Shown here: in pieces, positions 28,668 to 37,000 of the stretch
How the letters are laid out: the number at the start of each line of letters is the position of its first letter
Position numbering within the stretch: the first letter of the stretch is position 1
Origin: an uncultured Chiayiivirga sp.
Lineage (GTDB): Bacteria; Pseudomonadota; Gammaproteobacteria; Xanthomonadales; Xanthomonadaceae
Assembly (NCBI GenBank): GCA_934525595.1
Contig: CAKSZJ010000021.1
Coordinates: 1 to 56,318, forward strand
Reading direction: 5' to 3'
Length of the DNA stretch: 56,318 nucleotides
Notes under the pieces: generated by a model
Database searches by the model: none
The model's input: only the letters and a program-made list of their open reading frames with translations
Told to the model about the DNA's origin: nothing
Made by a program: the position numbers and the translations under genes

Positions 28668-31600
28668 CTATTGCCCCACCCTGCACATCAGCACCGTGCC
28701 GAACAGCGCCAGCAGCGTGGCCAGCAAAGCCAGCGCCCACGGGCCGTTCACCGGCACCATCGCCGGTGCGCTCACGCCAAAGCCGATGCCCGCGCCGCTC
28801 GTGGCCGGCGCATGGGCGGCATCGCCCGAGTAGCTGGCCGAGACGGTGTATGCACCGGCGGGGAACGGACCCGCGCTGCAGGTGGCGATGCCGGCGGCAT
28901 CCACCGGCACGGCGGCGCAGACCAGATCCCCATCGACGTAAAAATCCACCGTGCCGCCGGGAATGAGGCTGCCCTCGCCCGTCACCGTGGCGCTGAGCGT
29001 GGCGGTGCCGCCGGGCGGCAGCATCGCAGGCGAGGCCGTGAGCGTGAGCGTGGTGCTGAAAGGCGTGTTGGTCAGCGCAAAGCTGGCGGGCGCGGCAACG
29101 CCGGCCACGCTGGCCGTCACCGCGTAGCTGCCGGCCTCGCCATTGGCCGTGGCGGTGACGTGGGCGATGCCGCTGGCATCGGTGATGGCGGTGGGGGAAG
29201 ACAACACCGCGCTGGCCCCGGCACCGGGCGCAGCAAAGCTCACCGTGATGCCCGCCAGCGGCACATCCGCCGCATCGGCCACGCGCACCGCCAGCGCATC
29301 GGTGAAGGCCGCAAGCACCGGCGCCGATTGCCCATCACCGCTCTGCACCGCAATGGCATCGGCCGCGTTCTGCGTGAAGCTGGCCGTCACCGTACAGGCC
29401 GCGGTGATGTTCGCCGCCGTCCAGGTGCCGTCGCCGTTGTCGGTGGATGTGCAGGTGTCGCCGCTCAACACCGCGTGATAGCCGGCAGCCGGCGTCACCG
29501 TGAAGCTGGCCGCAGCGCCGTGGTTCACCGTCTGCGAAGCCGGCGCGATGCTGCCGTTGGCGCCGCTCGCGCTGGCCGTCACGGCGTACTGGTTGATCGC
29601 GAAGCTGGCCGTACAGGTCCTGTCGGCATCCAGGGTCAGCGTGGCGAGCAGCGGATCGGTGGTGTCTTCAGTGCAATCGCCGCCCCATGCGGTGAGGTGC
29701 CAGCCCGTATCGGGTGTGGCGGTCAGAGTGAGATCGGTGGCATCGCCGTCGCCATAGGTGGCCGTGCAGGGCGAATCGGTCTGCGTGCAGGCGTCGATGC
29801 CGCCGGTGGCGGGATCGGGCGCAACGTCCACGCTGCCCTGGCCGGTGACGTTCACGCTCAGCGTGTCGGTGCGGGCGATGCGCAGCAGGCGCAATTGCTG
29901 CGGCGCCGGGGCGGTGGTGCCGTTGGCCCCATCCGGCCCGCCGGCGCGCGAGGCACGCACGCCGCACAGCGAGCCGGTCGGGCCGATGATGCCGAGCGTA
30001 TCGCCGCTGACGGTGCAGGTGTCCGGGGTCCAGGTATCGAACACGATGGGCACAACGCCGCCGCCCGTGGCCGTGGCCGTGAGCGGCACCGCCTGGCCGG
30101 GCAACACGCTGTGCAGCGGGCTGCCGGGGGTGCCGGGGGCAAAATCCAGCGCCTGGCCCAGGCGGATCACGGCATGGCCGTTCGTGGTGTTGCCGTTGCC
30201 CAGCTGATCATAAAAGTTGGCGCCCCAGCAATGCAGCGCGCCGGACGTGGTCAGCGCGCAGCTGTGGTAACCACCCGCCGCCACCGCCGACACGCCGCTG
30301 GACAGATCCGAAGGCACGTCGGTTTGACCAAAGTCGTTGTCGCCCCAGCAGCGCAGCGCGCCGGACGTGGTCAGCGCGCAGGTGTGAGCAGCACCCGCCG
30401 ACACCGCCGACACGCCGCTGGACAGCTCCGAAGGAACGTCGGTTTGACCCTCGCCGTTGTTGCCCCAGCAGCGCAGCGCGCCGGACGTGGTCAGCGCGCA
30501 GCTGTGGTAACCACCCGCCGCCACCGCCGCCACGCCGCTGGACAGCTCCGGCGGCACGTCGGTTTGACCATCGCCGTTGTAGCCCCAGCAGCGCAGCGCG
30601 CCGGACGTGGTCAGCGCGCAGGTGTGGTGATAACCCGCAGCCACCGCCGCCACGCCGCTGGACAGATCCGAAGGCACGTCGGTTTGACCATAGCCGTTGC
30701 TGCCCCAGCAGCGCAGCGCGCCGGACGTGGTCAGCGCGCAGGTGTGGTAGACACCCGCCGCCACCGCCGCCACGCCGCTGGACAGATCCGAAGGCACGTC
30801 GGTTTGACCATAGCCATTGTGGCCCCAGCAGCGCAGCGCGCCGGACGTGGTCAGCGCGCAGGTGTGGCGATAGCCCGCCGCCACCGCCACCACGCCGCTG
30901 GACAGCTCCGAAGGAACGTTGGTTTGACCCTCAATGTTGCGGCCCCAGCAGCGCAGCGCGCCGGACGTGGTCAGCGCGCAGCTGTGCCAACCACCCGCCG
31001 CCACCGCCGCCACGCCGCTGGACAGATCCGGCGGTACGTCGGTTTGACCCTCAACGTTGCTGCCCCAGCAGCGCAGCGCGCCGGACGTGGTCAGCGCGCA
31101 GGTGTGAAAACCACCGGCCGCCACCGCCGACACGCCGCTGGACAGATCCGAAGGCACGTCGGTTTGACCATAGCCGTTGCTGCCCCAGCAGCGCACCGCG
31201 CCGGAGGTGGTCAGCGCGCAGGTGTGAAAAGCACCCGCCGACACCGCCGACACGCCGCTGGACAGCTCCGGCGGTACGTCGGTTTGACCACTGCCGTTGT
31301 TGCCCCAGCAGCGCACCGCGCCGGAGGTGGTCAGCGCGCAGGTGTGAAAACCACCCGCCGCCACCGCCGACACGCCGCTGGACAGCTCCGGCGGTACGTC
31401 GGTTTGACCACTGCCGTTGAAGCCCCAGCAGCGCACCGCGCCGGACGTGGTCAGCGCGCAGGTGTGGTAATCACCCGCCGACACCGCCGACACCCCGCTG
31501 GACAGCTCCGGCGGTACGTCGGTTTGACCCTCAGCGTTGCGGCCCCAGCAGCGCACCGTGCCGGACGTGGTCAGCGCGCAGGTGTGCAAACCACCCGCCG

Positions 31601-31988
31601 CCACCGCCGCCACGCCGCTGGGCAGATCCGGCGGTACGTCGGTTTGACCATGAGCGTTGTCGCCCCAGCAGCGCACCGCGCCGGACGTGGTCAGCGCGCA
31701 GGTGTGAAAACCACCCGCCGACACCGCCGACACCCCGCTGGACAGATCCGAAGGTACGTTGGTTTGACCATTGTAGTTGCCGCCCCAGCAGCGCACCGCG
31801 CCGGACGTGGTCAGCGCGCAGGTGTGAGCAACACCGGCGGAGACCTGGGTCGTCACCTCATCCAGCAGGCTGGGCATGTCCTGCGCCTGGGCGGGCGGGA
31901 CGAGCAGGCAGGCCAGCCAGAGGCTCAGAAGCACGGCGAGGCAATGCCAGCCGGCATGCGATGCAACACGTGACTGGACAGGATTCAT
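28668..31988 (-). CDS. Secreted RCC1-type beta-propeller repeat protein with Ig-like domains and C-terminal anchor
   Basis: A 1,106-residue surface or exported protein. The start at 31988 has AGGGGG upstream on its strand and gives a signal peptide (AVLLSLWLACLLVPPAQAQ); an alternative ATG lies at 32060. Next come fourteen 40-residue RCC1-type repeats of the form HTCALTTSGAVRCWGxNxxG with QTDVPxxLSSGV. Then follow a disulphide-prone linker region, bacterial repeat modules (GWHLTAWGGDCTED), an invasin-like Ig domain (VPLAGITVSFAAPGAGAS) and an Ig-like domain (LPPGGTATLSATVTGEGS). It ends with a short motif, hydrophobic helix and basic residue pattern (VPVNGPWALALLATLLALF, then MCRVGQ) like an IPTL-type sorting signal. 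Ligand unknown. Confidence 0.85.
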   Translation of the reverse strand: MNPVQSRVASHAGWHCLAVLLSLWLACLLVPPAQAQDMPSLLDEVTTQVSAGVAHTCALTTSGAVRCWGGNYNGQTNVPSDLSSGVSAVSAGGFHTCALTTSGAVRCWGDNAHGQTDVPPDLPSGVAAVAAGGLHTCALTTSGTVRCWGRNAEGQTDVPPELSSGVSAVSAGDYHTCALTTSGAVRCWGFNGSGQTDVPPELSSGVSAVAAGGFHTCALTTSGAVRCWGNNGSGQTDVPPELSSGVSAVSAGAFHTCALTTSGAVRCWGSNGYGQTDVPSDLSSGVSAVAAGGFHTCALTTSGALRCWGSNVEGQTDVPPDLSSGVAAVAAGGWHSCALTTSGALRCWGRNIEGQTNVPSELSSGVVAVAAGYRHTCALTTSGALRCWGHNGYGQTDVPSDLSSGVAAVAAGVYHTCALTTSGALRCWGSNGYGQTDVPSDLSSGVAAVAAGYHHTCALTTSGALRCWGYNGDGQTDVPPELSSGVAAVAAGGYHSCALTTSGALRCWGNNGEGQTDVPSELSSGVSAVSAGAAHTCALTTSGALRCWGDNDFGQTDVPSDLSSGVSAVAAGGYHSCALTTSGALHCWGANFYDQLGNGNTTNGHAVIRLGQALDFAPGTPGSPLHSVLPGQAVPLTATATGGGVVPIVFDTWTPDTCTVSGDTLGIIGPTGSLCGVRASRAGGPDGANGTTAPAPQQLRLLRIARTDTLSVNVTGQGSVDVAPDPATGGIDACTQTDSPCTATYGDGDATDLTLTATPDTGWHLTAWGGDCTEDTTDPLLATLTLDADRTCTASFAINQYAVTASASGANGSIAPASQTVNHGAAASFTVTPAAGYHAVLSGDTCTSTDNGDGTWTAANITAACTVTASFTQNAADAIAVQSGDGQSAPVLAAFTDALAVRVADAADVPLAGITVSFAAPGAGASAVLSSPTAITDASGIAHVTATANGEAGSYAVTASVAGVAAPASFALTNTPFSTTLTLTASPAMLPPGGTATLSATVTGEGSLIPGGTVDFYVDGDLVCAAVPVDAAGIATCSAGPFPAGAYTVSASYSGDAAHAPATSGAGIGFGVSAPAMVPVNGPWALALLATLLALFGTVLMCRVGQ
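28681..29442 (-). repeat. Large direct repeat, copy A (C-terminal module of the RCC1-type protein)
   Basis: Aligns without gaps at a constant offset of 3,475 bp with 32156-32917 in the neighbouring gene. It encodes the invasin-like Ig domain, the second Ig-like domain and the C-terminal anchor. Bases 28928-29158 (231 bp) appear identical to 32403-32633 by direct reading. Confidence 0.9.
30200..31845 (-). repeat. Fourteen-copy 120-bp tandem repeat inside the RCC1-type gene
   Basis: A segment reading CCGGACGTGGTCAGCGCGCA on the + strand recurs with an exact 120-bp period at 30241, 30361 and so on to 31801 (CCGGAGGTGG in two copies), with a second conserved block GCCCCAGCAGCGCA just before it. 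Each unit encodes 40 residues. Period is constant and differences cluster at a few codons, so the array looks recently amplified or homogenised. Confidence 0.95.
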
Positions 31989-32148
31989 CGGATTATCCCC
32001 CTTGAAGGTCAAACGGCGATGGTTCGCACCGGTGGCAAATAAGGAAAGTGCATGGTTCATGGCGCGCTCCTGCGGCGATGGATCAACGAGGGTTCCGCTG
32101 GCCTTGCCAGCCGGGTGGAAAGCACAACGACGGCCCCGGCAACGCATC

Positions 32149-33558
32149 TCATGCCCTGCGCATCAGTGCGGTGCCGAACAGGGCCAGCAACGCGATCAGC
32201 AGGGCCAAGGCCCACGGGCCGTTCACCGGCACCATCGCCGGCGCGCTTACACCAAAGCCGATGCCTGCGCCGCTCGTGGCCGGCGCATGGGCGGCATCGC
32301 CCGAGTAGCTGGCCGAGACGGTGTATGCGCCAGCGGGGAACGGACCGGCTTCGCAGGTGGCGATGCCGGCGGCATCCACCGGCACCGCGGCACAGACCAG
32401 ACCCCCATCGACGTAAAAATCCACCGTGCCGCCGGGAATGAGGCTGCCCTCGCCCGTCACCGTGGCGCTGAGCGTGGCGGTGCCGCCGGGCGGCAGCATC
32501 GCAGGCGAGGCCGTGAGCGTGAGCGTGGTGCTGAAAGGCGTGTTGGTCAGCGCAAAGCTGGCGGGCGCGGCAACGCCGGCCACGCTGGCCGTCACCGCGT
32601 AGCTGCCGGCCTCGCCATTGGCCGTGGCGGTGATGCTGGCGATGCCGCTGGCATCGGTGATGGCGGTGGGCGTCGAGAGCGTGGCACTCGCACCCGAACC
32701 GGGCGCAGCAAAGCTCACCGTGATACCCGCCAGCGGCACGTCCGCCGCATCGGCCACGCGCACCGCCAGCGCATCGGCAAAGGCCGCCAACACGGGCGAG
32801 GATTGCCCATCGCCGCCCTGCGCCGTGATTCCCGCGGCGGCGTTCTGCACGAAGCTGGCCGTCACCGTACAGGCCGCGGTGATGTTCGCCGCCGTCCAGG
32901 TGCCGTCGCCGTTGTCGATGGGAGCACAGGTGTCGCCGGTGACTGCGTCGACGTGGTGATTGGCATCCGGCGTCAATGTGATCGTGGCGTCCTCGCCATC
33001 GTTCACCGTTTGCGTGGGCGGCGTGGCCATACCGCTGCCGCTGGCGTTCAGCGTCACCTCGTGCACGTTGCGGGCGTGGAACCACAGCACGGACTCGATC
33101 AGCGAGCCGGAGCCGTTGTAGACGCCTCCCCGACTGATGCCGCGCGCGCGCAACCTGAGGCTCTGGTTCTGCGGCAGCGCCAGGCCGTCCAAGGTCCAGC
33201 CGCCGGGGATGCGCTCGGCCTCGCCCAGCGGTGCGTAGGCCACGCCATCAGGCGATTGCTCGAACCAGACGCGCTCCAGCTCCGGCCCGGCACCGCTGCG
33301 CTGCCAGGTCAGGCTGTTGCGATCCGGCCTGACGGAAAGGTGCTGCAGCGCCGCTTCGGGCAGGCTCAGGCGTGCCAGGCGGTTGCGCGGCTGGCCGCCG
33401 AACCGGGTGAAATCGCCGCCCACCAGCACCTTGCCGTCCGCCTGCACGGCCAGCAGCCATACGGTCGGCAGCAGGCCCAGGCGGCGCGATACGCGCAGGT
33501 TCGACTGCGCCGGGCGGGATGGTGCGGGGCAGGATACGCGGGCGAGGCGGGTTTTCAT
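32149..33558 (-). CDS. Internally deleted delta-60 repeat surface protein with Ig-like C-terminus
   Basis: A 469-residue protein. The start at 33558 follows GGAGA on its strand. The N-terminus (MKTRLARVSCPAPSRPAQSN, then RRLGLLPTVWLLA) looks like the beginning of a signal peptide but runs straight into a single delta-60/DUF5122 repeat, AVQADGKVLVGGDFTRFGGQ. Normally many such repeats follow a complete signal peptide. After it come the usual post-propeller segment (LTWQRSGAGPELERVWFEQS, LPQNQSLRLRARGISRGGVY), a bacterial repeat, two Ig-like domains shared with the RCC1-type protein, and the anchor VPVNGPWALALLIALLALF. I infer an in-frame internal deletion that removed most of the propeller; export of the product is doubtful. 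Confidence 0.75.
   Translation of the reverse strand: MKTRLARVSCPAPSRPAQSNLRVSRRLGLLPTVWLLAVQADGKVLVGGDFTRFGGQPRNRLARLSLPEAALQHLSVRPDRNSLTWQRSGAGPELERVWFEQSPDGVAYAPLGEAERIPGGWTLDGLALPQNQSLRLRARGISRGGVYNGSGSLIESVLWFHARNVHEVTLNASGSGMATPPTQTVNDGEDATITLTPDANHHVDAVTGDTCAPIDNGDGTWTAANITAACTVTASFVQNAAAGITAQGGDGQSSPVLAAFADALAVRVADAADVPLAGITVSFAAPGSGASATLSTPTAITDASGIASITATANGEAGSYAVTASVAGVAAPASFALTNTPFSTTLTLTASPAMLPPGGTATLSATVTGEGSLIPGGTVDFYVDGGLVCAAVPVDAAGIATCEAGPFPAGAYTVSASYSGDAAHAPATSGAGIGFGVSAPAMVPVNGPWALALLIALLALFGTALMRRA
32156..32917 (-). repeat. Large direct repeat, copy B (C-terminal module of the delta-60 protein)
   Basis: Second copy of the block at 28681-29442, in the same orientation. Differences are scattered at both ends and nearly absent in the middle, which suggests gene conversion. 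Recombination between the copies would delete the RCC1 repeat array. Confidence 0.9.
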
Positions 33559-34036
33559 CGCATGTCTCCGGCTATCGGACGGCAAATCTGGGATGCGGAT
33601 CGTGGGCAGCGGGATCTGCTCATGGCGGGGTTTCGGGAGCAGGCATGGGGAGCGCCACGGGCTCCTGCGGGGGCGATGAAGGGACGGCAGAGGCGGGCAG
33701 TCGCAGCGGGGCGGCGGTGCGGGCAATGGCGTCACTGAGGGCATCCAACTCCTGGCGGAGGACATCCGGGGGCGGTCTGGACGTGGGCATGGCCGGCTCT
33801 GAGTGGAGGAGGGCGCGCATGTTTGCGCGCCTGCTCCATCGTGGTCAGGGGATGCCGGGGACGCTTTGCAGAATCCGTCGGATGTTGTGCACGAACCGCC
33901 AGAATGATGATTCTGCGAGGATTTTCGCGGATTCAGGTGAGGAAGAGCTGGCGGCGGATGCCCGTACCGGGGTAATGGCCAGCGCTTCGGTTCGGCTCCC
34001 CCTGTCCTTCCCGCCGGAGCGGTCCGGCGGGGAAAG
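33559..34036. other. 478-bp gap between the hybrid sensor gene and the deleted surface-protein gene
   Basis: No recognised gene. It holds one possible short minus-strand frame (33620-33820) and a slightly AT-richer stretch around 33880-33940 with a small perfect palindrome AGAAT-GATG-ATTCT (33901-33914). This is the likely promoter zone for the surface-protein gene and a candidate binding region for the AraC domain of the adjacent regulator; neither is proven by sequence. Confidence 0.5.
33620..33820 (-). CDS. Possible small hypothetical protein
   Basis: A 66-residue frame (or 56 from the ATG at 33790). The middle (DVLRQELDALSDAIARTAAP) could form a helix, while the ends are Pro/Ser-rich. 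I do not recognise it. A GGAGC lies upstream of the first ATG. It may be a genuine small gene or chance opening in GC-rich DNA; included with low confidence because codon use resembles the neighbouring genes. Confidence 0.25.
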   Translation of the reverse strand: MRALLHSEPAMPTSRPPPDVLRQELDALSDAIARTAAPLRLPASAVPSSPPQEPVALPMPAPETPP

Positions 34037-37000
34037 TCACAGGCGCGAAGGCGCGCTGCCGAAACGTTCCCGATAGGCGCGGCTAAAGGCGCTGAGGCTG
34101 GCGTAGCCGACGGCGTAGGCCACTTCCGAGACACTGCCCGCGCTGGTGGACAACAAGTGCCGGGCACGCAGGAGCCGATGCTCACGCAGCAGATCGCCGG
34201 GGCGGGCGCCGCATTCGTTCTGGCAGCGGCGGCGCAGCGAGCTTTCGGACAGGTGCAGGGCGGTGCACATCCGGGCCACGCCGAAGTCCGGCTCATGGCT
34301 TTGGGCGTCCAGCAGGTTGCGCAAGCGGCGGGCGAAATCGCTTTCCGGCCGTGCAGGGCTTTCAGGCGCCGCCGGAAGTGCAGCAGCGCCAGGGCGTTCG
34401 GCAAAATGCCGCCGCAGCCGCTGGCAGGCGCGCAGTGCGGCATCCAGCTGGGCGAGCAGCACGCGGGGGTCGAAGGGCTTGATGAGGTAGTAATCCGCGC
34501 CACCGCTGAGGCCGGCAATGCGGTCGACATCGCTGGCGCGGGCGGTGAGGAAGACGATGGGCACACCGGAAAGTTCGGCCTCGGCACGGATGGCCTGCGC
34601 CAGCCCGAGGCCGTCGAGGTTGGGCATCATGAGGTCGGTGACGATCAGGTCCGGCGGCTCGGTGCGCGCATGTTCGAGGGCGATGTCGCCATCCTCGGCC
34701 TGGGTCACGCGGTAATGCGCGGACAGCACGCCGGTGAGGTAGGCCCGCAGGTCGGGGTTGTCTTCGGCCAGCAGGACGAGGGGACGGTCATCCTGCCGGC
34801 TTGGCGCAGGGTCCTGGTCCGATTCCCTTTCCACGCTGTGGCCTGAGATGGCGCCTGTCTCGGCGGATGCCGGGGCCTGCGCCCGTTGTGCAGTGACCTG
34901 GGCATGCGGCCCGGCTTGCGTTGCCTCATCCAGATCGCGTCCCGGTTCGCGCGCAGACAACGGAGAGTCTTCCGGCAAGGGCAGTTCGAGCACGAAGCTG
35001 GCACCGCCCAGAGAACTGTCGGTGGCGTACAGGCGGCCGCCGTGCAGGTGCGCCACTTCGCGACACAGGGCCAGCCCGAGGCCCGCACCTTCGCGCTGAC
35101 GGGTGGCATCGCTGCCCATCTGCGAGAAGCGGTTGAAGATGCGTTCGCGCCAGTGGTCGGGCACGCCGGGGCCGTTGTCGTCCACGCACAGGCGGGTGCC
35201 GGCGGCATCGGTATGCAGGGCGAGGCGGACACGGCCTCCGGCGGGGCAGAACTTGAGGGCGTTGGACAGCAGGTTGCCGATCAGGCGCATCAGCTGCTCG
35301 GCATCGCCGATGGCATGTGCCGGCACGGCGGGCAGGTGTGCATCCAGCGCAATGCCTTCGCGCTGGGCCAGCGGGGCAAAGGCGACGAGGCTTTCCTGCG
35401 TCAACTGGACAAGATCGAGATGGCACGGGCGCAGCGGGAAGCGGCCGGACTGGATGCGCTCCAGATCGAGCAGCTGGTCGATCAGGCGCTGCAGCCGCCG
35501 CGCGTTGCGCGTCATCGCATTGGCCAGCGCCGGACTGGGCGCATGGCCCCGGGCGAGGTCTTCCAGCGGGCCGACCAGGAGCGTGAGCGGAGTGCGCAAT
35601 TCGTGGCTGACATTGGCGAAGAAACGCGCCTGGGTGCGAGCGAGCTGTTCGATCCTGTTGCGCTGGTCACTGACGGTCGCCAGCGCATCGCGCAGCTCGA
35701 CGGTGCGCTCGGCCACGGTGACGGCGAGCTGGCGCTGACGCTGCTGCGAGCGGTGGCGCAGATGCATCAGCCAGCCCAGTGCGATCAGCACCAGGGTGAA
35801 CGGCGCCGCGATGCGGAAGGCGCCGGTTTCGTACCAGTGGGCGGGAATGTGCAGATGCAGGCGGACCGGCTCGCCGGTCGCACCGCTGCTGTCGAAGGCC
35901 TGCAGCTCCACCCGATGCGCGCCGGGAGGCAGACGGCTCAGGCCGAACTGGCGCACGTCGCCCAGCTCCACCCACTGCGGATCGGTGGCGAGGCGGTAGC
36001 GGAAATACACCGGCGCCGTCAGCGCGGGCGACAGCCCGGTGTAGTGCAGCGTGAAGCTGCGCTCGCCCGGCGCCAGGGTCATCTCCGGCGCGGCATCCAG
36101 GCTCCGGCCATCCGGCAGCAGCAGTGACTGGAACACCGCACGCGGTGCGCCGACGCTGGCGGGAAGGTCGTCCGGATCGAACAGTGCAATGCCGTCCTGC
36201 GTGGGAAATACCAGGCGCCCATCGGCCAGCACGATGCCGGCGTCCTGCACGCCGCCGTTGCCCTCGCGGCTGGGCAGGCCGTCGCGCTCGGTGAACACCT
36301 GCGGATGCACCCGCGCCGCGCGGCCATCCAATACCGCGAGGTAAGCTGCGCGCGGCGCCAGGAACACGCCGTGATTGCTGTTGAGCCAGAGCCGGTCGTG
36401 GGCATCGAACAGCACTTGATGCAGGCTCTCGGACCACAGGCCGTGACGGCGATCCACGCAGGACAGCCGCACGCTTTCTTCCTGCGGCGCACGCGCAAGG
36501 CACAGTCCGCGATTCTCCGTGGCCACCCACAGCTGTCCATCTGTATCCAGCCTCAGCGCGCGCACCGCAAGGCTGGTCAGCCCGTGTTCGGTGCCGATGC
36601 GCTCGAAGCGGCCATCGGGCCAGCGCCGCAGCATGCCGGCACCGTACATGCCGAACCAGAGCGTGCCATCGGCGGTTTCGGCCACTGCGCGTATCTGGGT
36701 GTCCTGCGCGGGGGCCAGTCCGGCGCGTTCGAACATCGACTGCCAACCCTGCATCGCATCGTGGCGGAACAGGCCATTGACCGAACCCACCCAAAGAGCG
36801 CCATCGGCGGCGCGATGGATGGCGCGGATATGGGCATTGGGCGACTGCAGGCCATCGGGAAGGCCGGGAGGCGGCAGGCACGCCTCGCCGTGCATCCGGC
36901 ACAGGCCGGGCTGGCCGATCCACAGCCCGCCCTGCGGATCCGGATACACGGTACGCAGGCTCGATCCGACGAAATCGGCCTCCTCGCCCAGCCAGCGCGC

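Noticed and set aside
30200..31845. Repeat array considered as a CRISPR
   Set aside because: Units are contiguous 120-bp coding repeats without unique spacers, and no cas genes are present.
28671..31973. 1,100-codon open frame on the + strand across the RCC1-type gene
   Set aside because: It is the antisense of a 120-bp tandem repeat in GC-rich DNA, which keeps one frame open by periodicity. Translation is Arg/His-rich with no domain, while the minus strand has signal peptide, repeats and anchor.
31876..33738. 620-codon + strand frame opposite the deleted delta-60 gene
   Set aside because: Composition is Arg/Gly/His-rich and lacks any family similarity; the minus-strand gene explains the region.
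33559..34587. Upstream in-frame extension of the deleted delta-60 gene
   Set aside because: Runs through the gap and the end of the hybrid sensor gene with Ser/Pro-rich nonsense composition; the ATG at 33558 has a ribosome-binding site.
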